In this document: positions 1 to 6,461 of the stretch, one piece after another | Numbering within the stretch: the first letter of the stretch is position 1 | Layout: each line of letters begins with the position of its first letter | Translations under genes and position numbers: made by a program | Notes under the pieces: model-generated | What the model was told of the DNA's origin: nothing | Seen by the model: the letters and a program-made list of their open reading frames with translations, nothing else | The model's database searches: none | NCBI GenBank assembly: GCA_016212735.1 | Contig: JACRDZ010000228.1 | Coordinates: forward strand, 1-7,996 | DNA length: 7,996 nt | Reading direction: 5' to 3' | From: Candidatus Firestoneibacteriota bacterium | Lineage (GTDB): Bacteria; JACRDZ01

Positions 1-115
1 TGAGCATTGACAATTGAGCATTATAATTCAATTTATATTAATAACGTCTAATGTTTTCAAAGGATTTAAACCTTAATTCTCAATTCTCAATGCTCAATTG
101 CCAATTGTCAATGCT
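1..115. repeat. Inverted repeat built from 7-bp units
   Basis: The left arm, cut by the window edge, reads ATTGACA ATTGAGC (6-19). The right arm is a run of six 7-bp units at 71-112: CCTTAAT, TCTCAAT, TCTCAAT, GCTCAAT, TGCCAAT, TGTCAAT. The arms are reverse complements of each other: 3-16 matches 102-115 exactly, and 11-22 matches 89-100 exactly, offset by one unit. The 44-base centre (27-70) is AT-rich. The pattern looks like an intergenic palindromic repeat rather than coding DNA. Copy number elsewhere in the genome cannot be seen from here. Confidence 0.75.
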
Positions 116-140
116 ATTTACCCAGACTTGTGGGTAATAG
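114..140. repeat. Stem-loop with a 10-bp stem and GACTTG loop
   Basis: TTACCCA (118-124) and TGGGTAA (131-137) form a perfect 7-bp stem around the loop GACTTG. CTA (114-116) and TAG (138-140) extend it by three pairs past a single bulged base (117). It directly abuts the 7-bp-unit array, so both may belong to one repeat element. There is no T-run after it on the plus strand, so it is not a typical rho-independent terminator. Confidence 0.6.
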
Positions 141-143
141 TTA

Positions 144-170
144 GCCCTCTGTGCCCTCTATGTGCCCTCT
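144..170. repeat. GCCCTCT direct repeat, three copies
   Basis: GCCCTCT occurs at 144-150, 153-159 and 164-170. The last two copies are part of a repeated 10-mer TGTGCCCTCT (150-159, 161-170). A related string, GTGCCTCTGTGG, lies nearby around 237-248. Runs of this kind (variants of 'ccgtgcctctgtggttaa') are familiar to me as non-coding intergenic repeats in environmental genomes. That is recollection, not a search result. Confidence 0.5.
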
Positions 171-345
171 AAATTATTAGCTTATTAAGCTATTTAAAAT
201 ATAAAAAAAAGCATGACACTTTAACATATCATCTCCGTGCCTCTGTGGTTAATTTTGCCTTTGTTTTCATTTTCATGAGTTACAAATGCAGGGATGCACC
301 CTATCTAAATTGACTTTTTCTGATATACAGATTAGTATAATCTCT
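171..345. other. Non-coding leader before the membrane synthase-like gene
   Basis: No supported gene lies here. The stretch contains a near-perfect palindrome, TAGCTTA-T-TAAGCTA (178-192), and an A-run after it. An open frame upstream of the following gene begins at an ATG at 286, but its first 20 residues do not look like family sequence. A TTGACT (310-315) and a TATAAT (336-341) resemble -35 and -10 boxes. Their 20-bp spacer is too long, and the predicted transcript start would fall at or after the ATG at 346, so I do not call a promoter. Confidence 0.45.
329..343. promoter_or_regulatory. Palindrome next to the start codon
   Basis: AGATTA (329-334) and TAATCT (338-343) are exact reverse complements separated by GTA, and end two bases before the ATG at 346. 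The site covers the TATAAT and the place where a Shine-Dalgarno sequence would lie; no purine-rich ribosome site is visible there. It could be an operator or a small hairpin shielding the start, or chance in AT-rich DNA. Confidence 0.3.
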
Positions 346-2646
346 ATGAAAAGATCCATATATTTTTCCTTCTTCTTAATTGGTTTTACTTCGCTTTTGG
401 GGCAGATTCTACTTCTTAGAAATTTCATGCTGGTTTTTTATGGTAATGAAATATCTCTGGGAATTGTTCTTCTTTGCTGGATGTTCTGGACAGCAGTCGG
501 AAGCTGGGGATTGGGAACTTTAACTGAAAATTCAAAAAATACACCAGGTTATTTAGTAATATGCCAGCTTGCTATTGCTGTTTTACTGCCATGTGAAATT
601 TTTTTAGTTCGAATTCTAAAATATTTACTGCATTTACCAGCAACAGAAATAATTAAACTTTCATCAATGTTTTCTTCTGCATTTTTTATTTTATTTCCGC
701 TCTGTATAATTCTTGGTTTTATGTTCAGCCTATGTTCAAGACTTCATGCAAAAGAAGAAATATCAAACAATAAAAATGAATCTAATGGGACAATAAGTAT
801 AGGGAATGTTTATTTATGGGAATCTCTTGGAGCTATAACAGGGGGGGGATTTTATAACTTCATATTTGTTAACAGGTTGGATTCTTTTTCAATTTCATAT
901 ATTACAGGAGCAGTAAGTATAAGTATATCCATAATATTGTTGTTTTATTTTAAAAAACAAAATGTCATTTCATCATTATATATAAAAATTTTAAATGGAG
1001 CAGTTTTAATTACATGTATAGTTTTGTTCTGGATGATTCAATTGAATTTGTCAGGTTTATCAAATAAGCTTTTATGGAAGGATTACAAATTAATTGAATC
1101 TAAAAATTCAATTTATGGAAACATAACTATTGTTAAAAATGAATCTGAGAATCAAATAATATTTTTTGAAAACGGTTTATATCTTTTTACTGTTCCAGAT
1201 ATATTGCCTGCTGAAGAAACAGCGCATTTTTCCCTTCTTTCACATCCTATACCAAAGCGGATTTTATTAATTGGGAATGGTTTTGGAGGCATATTAAAAG
1301 AGATATTAAAACACCGTGTGGAAAAAGTTGTATATGCAGAAATTGATCCATTAATAATTGAAATGGCAGAAAAATATTTACCAGAAGATATTTTTACTGA
1401 TAAAGAGAATCGAGTTGAAATCCAGAATATGGACGGAAGGTATTATATTAAAACCACTTCTGCACGGTTTGATGTAGTGATTGTGAATCTGGGAGATCCG
1501 TTAACAGCTGGACTTAATAGATTTTATACTGAAGAGTTCTTTATGGAAGTTAAAAACATATTAAATCCTGGCGGGGTGTTATCTATTAAAGTCAGCTCAA
1601 GTGAAAATTATATATCAAAAGAACAACAGCAGTATCTTGCTTCTTTAAAAAACACCCTAACGAAAATTTTTCCTGAAATCAGGATTGTAATCGGACAGGG
1701 GGCAAACTTTTTTCTGGGTCTAAAAGGGAAAGGGAATTTTTACATAGATGTTAGATTGCTAATGGATCGTCTTAAGAAAAGGCAGATAAATGCAAAGTTT
1801 TTTCAGGAATATTATTTAAAAGTATTTATGACTAAAAATCGTATTGCTTATTTTGTAGATACTATTGATAAAGTACAGAATACAAAAATAAATCAGGATT
1901 ATAATCCCACATGCTATTATTATAATCTCGTTTTCTGGAACGCTCTATTTAATCCGGAATATCTTCCAATACTGCAAAAAGTTTTAACATTTGATTTCTG
2001 GTGGTTATTAGCAATTATTTTTATTATTTTTATATTTTTATATTTTATAAGAGGAGATTCTATAAAGCGTCAGGATATCTCTGTCCTTGCGGTAGTTATG
2101 GCAAATGGTTTTACTGAAATGCTGTTTGAAATTGTTATTCTTCTGGTTTTTCAATCTTTATATGGCTACTTATTTTATAAAGTTGGTTTTATTATAATGT
2201 CTTTTATGATAGGCCTTTCCATAGGTACATTTTTTGCAATGAATCATCTGGATAAAGAATTAAATCCTATATCTAAATTAATAGAAATAGAATTTTTTAC
2301 ATTAGCATATTCGTTATTTTTAATTATAACCTTCTATTTAGTTAAAGAAATAACTCTGCCATATTTAGTAACAGAAATACTATTTCCAATTCTAACAGCA
2401 GGTATAGGTTTTTTAGGGGGATATCAGTTCCCATATGCAGTAAAAGCATATTTTAAAACAGATAAAGAAGTAGGTAAAACAGCAGGAATACTTTATGGAA
2501 TAGATCTGGCAGGCGGATGTCTTGGAGCTATTGCAACAAATATTATCTTAATCCCTGTATTTGGGATATATAAAACATGTGTGGTCAGCATATTTGTTAG
2601 CTTGTGTGCTCTTTCGTTTATGAAAATAAGTTCTAAAAAATTTTAA
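346..2646 (+). CDS. Membrane protein with spermidine synthase-like domain
   Basis: A 766-residue protein combining membrane helices with a spermidine-synthase-type methyltransferase fold. About seven hydrophobic segments occupy residues 5-233 and about seven more residues 550-760. Between them, roughly 245-500, is the soluble domain. It shows a nucleotide-binding glycine loop (IGNGFGG, 309-315), an acidic strand end (AEID, 331-334), NMDGR (361-365) and FDVVIVNLGDP (375-385), followed by NRFYTEEFF and LNPGG. Canonical spermidine synthases have an Asp at the first position of the DxxDP motif; here it is Asn381, while Asp384 is kept. Aminopropyl transfer to putrescine is therefore doubtful and the substrate is unknown. 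The start at 346 is chosen because the protein there opens as family members do; an in-frame ATG at 286 would add 20 odd residues. The gene is strongly AT-rich and its end overlaps resB in opposite orientation. Confidence 0.85.
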   Translation: MKRSIYFSFFLIGFTSLLGQILLLRNFMLVFYGNEISLGIVLLCWMFWTAVGSWGLGTLTENSKNTPGYLVICQLAIAVLLPCEIFLVRILKYLLHLPATEIIKLSSMFSSAFFILFPLCIILGFMFSLCSRLHAKEEISNNKNESNGTISIGNVYLWESLGAITGGGFYNFIFVNRLDSFSISYITGAVSISISIILLFYFKKQNVISSLYIKILNGAVLITCIVLFWMIQLNLSGLSNKLLWKDYKLIESKNSIYGNITIVKNESENQIIFFENGLYLFTVPDILPAEETAHFSLLSHPIPKRILLIGNGFGGILKEILKHRVEKVVYAEIDPLIIEMAEKYLPEDIFTDKENRVEIQNMDGRYYIKTTSARFDVVIVNLGDPLTAGLNRFYTEEFFMEVKNILNPGGVLSIKVSSSENYISKEQQQYLASLKNTLTKIFPEIRIVIGQGANFFLGLKGKGNFYIDVRLLMDRLKKRQINAKFFQEYYLKVFMTKNRIAYFVDTIDKVQNTKINQDYNPTCYYYNLVFWNALFNPEYLPILQKVLTFDFWWLLAIIFIIFIFLYFIRGDSIKRQDISVLAVVMANGFTEMLFEIVILLVFQSLYGYLFYKVGFIIMSFMIGLSIGTFFAMNHLDKELNPISKLIEIEFFTLAYSLFLIITFYLVKEITLPYLVTEILFPILTAGIGFLGGYQFPYAVKAYFKTDKEVGKTAGILYGIDLAGGCLGAIATNIILIPVFGIYKTCVVSIFVSLCALSFMKISSKKF

Positions 2647-3712
2647 TGGATTTTATTTGATTCTGAATTTTATTTACTCTGTCTTCCAGGTTAAAATTAA
2701 TATTATCTGCCCAACCACCTATCCTGATTTTATATGTATTAGTTTCATTATCAATGGTAATATATATCCAGAATCTTCTATATGTAATAAATAAAGTACA
2801 ATATAATCCTGCCAGCATTAATAATGATGCAAAAAAAACTATGTTTGTGCCAAAATCCTGTGTGATATTCATAATTATATATGGATATCTGTTTTGATAA
2901 AAACCATATGTAACAATATAAAATGTAAGACTATTTTTATAAAAAACAGGATGATTTACTTTTAACCTTTTATTTATGTACTGCCCGTTTTCTAGAATTG
3001 ATATATCTGCTTCATAATTTTTTATATTGCGCATATCATCTGTATATTCAAAATCTATTCTATTAAGTTTTACACTGGTATTTATATCTGGTATTGGTGT
3101 AGGATTTCCTTCAAAAAGAGGAATTCCTGCTATTTTCAATCCTGCGCAGCTTGAAATTAAATGTCCTATCAATACAAGAAGAAAAGCAAGATGAACAATA
3201 TATGGAGCAAATTTACTCCATCCGCCTTTATCTCCATATATTATTTTATAACCTGCTTCTCCGGAGTTTGTAATTGTTCTATATTTTTTATTCTTAAATA
3301 TATTCTCGATTTCTGTGATAGTATTTTGGAACTCATTTAAGGAGGTATCTTTTTTTACTAAAATTAAAGATGACTGTGTGCGCAGAGTATCTATAAATTC
3401 CGGGCTTATATCAATCTGCGGATTTTTTAGGGATTTAGCTATATTAATAATTTTATCTATACTGCATACAAAAGTATTGATCGCAAGTATAAAGAGTATA
3501 AAAAGAATAGCCCATATCCACCATACTTTTGAAAAATCCTGTTCTGTTGCTTCCTGTAGCCACATACGAAATACATGCATATCTATTTCAGCAAAAAATT
3601 TAGAATTATTTTGTATGTAAAAAGACCCTATAACAGTTACAACAATGAACATAAATCCAAGATAAATTGTAAGTTTTATAGAAGTAAAAAAATTCCAGAT
3701 TTTTTTAAACAT
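2633..3712 (-). CDS. resB: Cytochrome c biogenesis protein ResB/Ccs1
   Basis: A 359-residue ResB (Ccs1/CcsB) protein of System II cytochrome c maturation. With CcsA it carries haem across the inner membrane and presents it to apocytochrome c on the outer side. Four membrane segments are visible, near residues 13-33, 62-86, 166-188 and 289-310. The third contains the family pattern FAPYIVHLAFLLVLIGHLI with His174, a likely haem-ligand histidine, followed by the large extracytoplasmic domain (about 190-288) and the last helix. The protein is on the short side for the family but has all expected parts. The ATG at 3712 has AAAGGA four bases upstream (3717-3722), and this site overlaps the ccsA stop codon, which suggests translational coupling. 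The TAG stop lies inside the end of the convergent gene. Confidence 0.88.
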   Translation of the reverse strand: MFKKIWNFFTSIKLTIYLGFMFIVVTVIGSFYIQNNSKFFAEIDMHVFRMWLQEATEQDFSKVWWIWAILFILFILAINTFVCSIDKIINIAKSLKNPQIDISPEFIDTLRTQSSLILVKKDTSLNEFQNTITEIENIFKNKKYRTITNSGEAGYKIIYGDKGGWSKFAPYIVHLAFLLVLIGHLISSCAGLKIAGIPLFEGNPTPIPDINTSVKLNRIDFEYTDDMRNIKNYEADISILENGQYINKRLKVNHPVFYKNSLTFYIVTYGFYQNRYPYIIMNITQDFGTNIVFFASLLMLAGLYCTLFITYRRFWIYITIDNETNTYKIRIGGWADNINFNLEDRVNKIQNQIKSIKIF

Positions 3713-3721
3713 AATATCCTT

Positions 3722-4528
3722 TTAAAATGAATGTGAACTGCGCATTAAAAGACTTATACCAAGATATGTAAAAATCACCAATATAAATCCTCCAATTGCA
3801 AGATATGCAGTTTTTCTCCCCTGCCAGCCGGATGTATAACGTGCATGAAGATATGTGGAATAGTACAGCCATAATATAACAGAAAATAGCTCCTTAGGTG
3901 TCCATATAAAATAGTTACTCCATGCAAGATATGCCCAGATTCCTCCGCTTGTCATCGCAATTGTAAACAAGAAAAACCCCCAGGCACATAATCTGTAAAC
4001 CAGTTTTTCCACAACAGGCAAAGGGGAAATAAAATTACATATAAGAGCTTTGTTTTTTAATTTTATTAAATACAAAACACCTGCACTAAATCCTAAAGTA
4101 AAAAGACCATAAGAAATGAAAGAAGTGCTTACATGAGTTTCAAACCAGAGTGTTTGCAAAGCCGGACTTAACGGTTGAATCAATTGAGGAGAAAAATAGC
4201 TTTTTAGCAAAGTAATAAAAATCACAGGGACAGATAAAAGAGATAAAGTTTGCTCATGATAACGTAAATACATTGTAAAAGAAACAAGACTTATTGACCA
4301 GGAATAAAACAATAATGAGTCAAAAAGGCTTGCCATTGGAGCGTGGCCTAAAAATATGGTGCGAATGATTAATAAAACAGTATGAAAGAAAAAAACAGTA
4401 ATTTGAATAAAATTATATATATGTAAAAAAGTTTGTTTTGGATTTAAAAATATATAAATACTTAACAAAAAGATTAATAAATATATTCCTAATGTTGCAG
4501 ATAATAAATATGAAAAATATTTTAACAT
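3722..4528 (-). CDS. ccsA: Cytochrome c biogenesis protein CcsA/ResC
   Basis: A 268-residue polytopic protein of the CcsA/ResC haem-handling family, the partner of ResB in System II. About eight hydrophobic segments are present. Recognisable blocks are GHAPMASLFDSLLFYSW (61-77), ETHVSTSFISYGLFTLGF (130-147) with His132, the tryptophan-rich segment at 194-216 and YLHARYTSGWQGRKTA (226-241) with His228. The two histidines match the pair flanking the tryptophan-rich loop in the family. The WWD signature is altered: the stretch reads WSNYFIWTPKE (203-213), with Phe207 and Thr210 where Trp and Asp are usual. The ATG at 4528 has AGGG at six bases' spacing (4535-4538). The gene lies 21 bp after the zinc-finger gene and 9 bp before resB, so cotranscription is likely. 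Confidence 0.88.
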   Translation of the reverse strand: MLKYFSYLLSATLGIYLLIFLLSIYIFLNPKQTFLHIYNFIQITVFFFHTVLLIIRTIFLGHAPMASLFDSLLFYSWSISLVSFTMYLRYHEQTLSLLSVPVIFITLLKSYFSPQLIQPLSPALQTLWFETHVSTSFISYGLFTLGFSAGVLYLIKLKNKALICNFISPLPVVEKLVYRLCAWGFFLFTIAMTSGGIWAYLAWSNYFIWTPKELFSVILWLYYSTYLHARYTSGWQGRKTAYLAIGGFILVIFTYLGISLLMRSSHSF

Positions 4529-4549
4529 TTATTTCCCTATAAATTGTTT

Positions 4550-5332
4550 TCAATTAAGTTTTTTAGTTTTTAAATGTCGTTTTTCCCTTCCAATTTCTAA
4601 ATTTTTTAGTGCTTTAGCCCTGAATTCTGGATTTTTCCACATTGCCTTATTTCGTTTTCTTATTTTAGCCAGGAACTTAGTATCTTTCCACATTTTTTCC
4701 ATCTTTAATCGAAATTCTGGATCTTTCCATTTTAATCTATTTTTTTCTAATATTTTTGCCCTGTATTTGGGATCTTTCATTATTTTTTTCCCTGCTTCTA
4801 CACGTCTCTCTCGGAATTCTGGATTTTTCCATGTTTTTTTAAAAGTCTTTCTTCTGATCTCTTTAATTTTAGGGTCATTACCTACACGTTTTGATAATTC
4901 TTGCATTTTTGCTCTATATTCAGGATTTTCCCATTTTTCCTTCATGTATTTTTTCTTCCTGAGTAAAAAATCAGGATTTTCCCTGTTTTGTTTTAATTGT
5001 TTTAACATCTTCTTTCGATATTTAGTATTTTTCTCCCATCTTTCCTTAGTAACTTTAATAAATAATGCACGCATTTTAGGGTTCTGCCATAGTTCTATAT
5101 ATGCTTTCCGCTGCTTTTCCAGAAAAACAGGATTGTTCGAATTTTCAATATGTTTCTGGCGTACCATTAAAGAACAAAATGTTTTAATATTGTATTTTTC
5201 TCTGTAGTCATCAGTACTCATATTATGCCACTTATATAAATGACTCCAGGTTATTTGCTCATACCATTTCCCGCATACTTGACATTGAATTCTATCATCT
5301 ACTATTTGGATTTCTTTTTGTTTTTTCTTCAT
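4550..5332 (-). CDS. Ros/MucR-like zinc-finger protein with 17-residue repeats
   Basis: I recognise the front of this 260-residue protein but not the whole. Residues 17-36 have a C-x2-C-x10-H-x4-H pattern (Cys17, Cys20, His31, His36) followed by NMSTDDYREKYNI. This resembles the zinc finger of Ros/MucR transcription regulators and their downstream '(L/M)TP-x-EYR-x-K' segment. The rest is about eleven copies of a basic repeat, W-(K/E/Q)-(N/D)-P-(E/K)-(F/Y)-R-x-K plus about eight residues. The anchor prolines are at 68, 85, 120, 137, 154, 171, 188, 205 and 235, with Thr at 103 and 218. The (N/D)-P-E opening is a typical helix cap, so each unit is probably one basic helix. DNA or RNA binding is inferred; the target is unknown. 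I chose the ATG at 5332, with TTGAG seven bases upstream; a TTG at 5344 overlapping the pyrD stop would add four residues. Confidence 0.75.
   Translation of the reverse strand: MKKKQKEIQIVDDRIQCQVCGKWYEQITWSHLYKWHNMSTDDYREKYNIKTFCSLMVRQKHIENSNNPVFLEKQRKAYIELWQNPKMRALFIKVTKERWEKNTKYRKKMLKQLKQNRENPDFLLRKKKYMKEKWENPEYRAKMQELSKRVGNDPKIKEIRRKTFKKTWKNPEFRERRVEAGKKIMKDPKYRAKILEKNRLKWKDPEFRLKMEKMWKDTKFLAKIRKRNKAMWKNPEFRAKALKNLEIGREKRHLKTKKLN
4599..5145 (-). repeat. Degenerate 51-bp tandem repeat inside the zinc-finger gene
   Basis: On the plus strand the motif GGATTTTTCCA and its variants recurs with its last base at 4639, 4690, 4729, 4780, 4831, 4882, 4933 and 4984. That is a 51-bp step with one 39-bp step (4690 to 4729), then weaker copies up to about 5140. 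Each encodes the W-x-(N/D)-P-(E/K)-F core. Copies differ at many bases, so the array is old or under protein-level selection rather than a recent slippage product. Confidence 0.75.
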
Positions 5333-5340
5333 ATAAAATC

Positions 5341-6264
5341 TCAATTTTTATTATTGGAAATATCCAATGATCCGACTAATTCTTTAATATCTTTTATTTT
5401 TTTCTCTTTTAGATATTTCTTTATCCCTTCCAGTATTTCCATTGTTAATCGAGGTTTTACAAAATTTCCTGTACCAACAGCAATAGCACTTGCACCTGCT
5501 ATAATAAATTCCAGAGCATCTTCCGTGCTCATTATTCCACCCATTCCGATAATTGGGATATTAACTTTTTTATATACCTGCCATACCATGCGTATTGCAA
5601 CAGGTTTTATTGCAGGGCCAGAAAGTCCACCTGTAATATTTTTAAGTTTTGGCCTACGTGTATTTATATCAATTGCCATTCCCAAAAGCGTATTAATAAG
5701 TGAAACCGCATCACTTCCGGCTTCCTCTGCTGCTTTAGCTATTTCAGCAATATCAGTAACATTAGGAGATAATTTTGTTATAATAGGTAAATCTGTCTCT
5801 TCTTTAACAGCTTTTACAACCTTATAAGTCGTATCAGGATAAACTCCAAAAGCCATACCGCCTTTTTTTACATTCGGGCATGATACATTTATTTCAAGCG
5901 CATGCACACCTTTTGCATCATTAAGTCTGGAAGTGAGTTTTTTGAATTCATTAATGCTATGCGCATAAATATTTACAATAGTTCGAGCTTTATATTTACA
6001 TAAACAAGGTAATTTTGTTTTAATAAACTCATCCACTCCAATGTTTTGCAGCCCAATAGCATTCAGCATACCAGCTGCTGTTTCAACAATACGCGGAGTA
6101 GGATTCCCTTGAGATGGGTTAAGCGATGTACCTTTAACAACTATTGCACCCAGCTTATTTAAATCTACAAAATCTTTGTATTCTTCTCCATAGCCAAATG
6201 TTCCTGAAGCTGTCATTACAGGATTTTGTAAAACCAGTTTGCCAATGTTTACTTTCATGTTCAT
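5341..6264 (-). CDS. pyrD: Dihydroorotate dehydrogenase, class 1B catalytic subunit
   Basis: A 307-residue flavoenzyme oxidising dihydroorotate to orotate in pyrimidine synthesis, in the cytosol. Visible FMN and substrate contacts are VVKGTS (Lys44), MLNAIGLQN (66-74), NVSCPN with catalytic Cys129, TKLSPN (Lys164), INT (190-192), TGGLSGPAIKP (211-221), GMGGI (240-244) and AVGTGNF (262-268). Cysteine as the catalytic base, NVKKGGMAFG after it, and the full length fit class 1B (PyrDB). Class 1B enzymes normally work with PyrK, an FAD/iron-sulfur subunit passing electrons to NAD; no pyrK lies next to it here. The ATG at 6264 has GGAG seven bases upstream (6272-6275). It appears to be first in the four-gene unit that ends with resB. 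Confidence 0.92.
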   Translation of the reverse strand: MNMKVNIGKLVLQNPVMTASGTFGYGEEYKDFVDLNKLGAIVVKGTSLNPSQGNPTPRIVETAAGMLNAIGLQNIGVDEFIKTKLPCLCKYKARTIVNIYAHSINEFKKLTSRLNDAKGVHALEINVSCPNVKKGGMAFGVYPDTTYKVVKAVKEETDLPIITKLSPNVTDIAEIAKAAEEAGSDAVSLINTLLGMAIDINTRRPKLKNITGGLSGPAIKPVAIRMVWQVYKKVNIPIIGMGGIMSTEDALEFIIAGASAIAVGTGNFVKPRLTMEILEGIKKYLKEKKIKDIKELVGSLDISNNKN

Positions 6265-6314
6265 AAAAGAACTCCATTTTTATATCTCATAATATATAAA
6301 TGATAAAATTTAAA

Positions 6315-6380
6315 TTAAGCTCGATAAATCGAGCAACTAGAATACAATATGTTGTAGTTGCTAAAGTTCATTGGGCTTAA
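6315..6380. repeat. 66-bp nested palindromic element
   Basis: The element is bounded by TTAAGC (6315-6320) and GCTTAA (6375-6380), exact reverse complements. Inside are two further inverted repeats. GCTCGA-TAAA-TCGAGC (6319-6334) makes a tight hairpin. AGCAACTA (6332-6339) pairs with TAGTTGCT (6355-6362) over a 15-base loop. The two share bases 6332-6334, so they cannot both form fully. It resembles REP-like or miniature mobile intergenic elements. On the minus strand it lies in the leader of pyrD and could also act as a weak terminator after hsdR, since an AT-rich tail follows the tight hairpin. Confidence 0.55.
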
Positions 6381-6382
6381 AA

Positions 6383-6461
6383 TATACTTTCAATTTCCTA
6401 TACTTAAATTAGAAAATAAATTTTAATACTAATCGTTTAAATTGTCTATACTTTTATACTT
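6383..6461. repeat. Four copies of TATACTT between hsdR and pyrD
   Basis: TATACTT occurs at 6383-6389, 6399-6405, 6447-6453 and 6455-6461, spaced 16, 48 and 8 bases apart. In DNA this AT-rich, chance recurrence is possible. No consensus promoter with well-placed -35 and -10 boxes was convincing in the 195-base gap on the minus strand. Confidence 0.25.

Noticed and set aside
1..170. CRISPR array
   Set aside because: The repeats are only 7 bp, contiguous or inverted, with no spacers of constant length.
310..341. TTGACT and TATAAT as a sigma-70 promoter
   Set aside because: The spacer is 20 bp and transcription would begin at or after the chosen start codon, so the match is probably chance.
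286..345. 20-residue N-terminal extension of the membrane synthase-like protein
   Set aside because: The residues do not look like a membrane-protein start and derive from repeat-like leader DNA. The Met at 346 begins a typical hydrophobic helix, though the weak GAG before 286 keeps the alternative open.
3315..3620. 101-residue plus-strand open frame
   Set aside because: It lies wholly inside resB on the opposite strand and has no recognisable domain.
4767..5207. 146-residue plus-strand open frame rich in Phe and Ser
   Set aside because: It is the antisense reading of the Lys/Trp/Glu-rich repeat gene; its composition follows from that repeat.
5240..5827. 195-residue plus-strand open frame
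   Set aside because: It is antisense to pyrD and the start of the repeat gene. PyrD motifs are unmistakable on the other strand.
6319..6334. Rho-independent terminator for hsdR
   Set aside because: The hairpin has only a 6-7 bp stem and the minus-strand tail is mixed A and T rather than a T-run.
6400..6459. Further hsdR remnant beyond the TAA at 6460
   Set aside because: A short shifted frame reads QFKRLVLKF, faintly like the residues that follow in intact HsdR, but the match is too short and AT-biased to claim.
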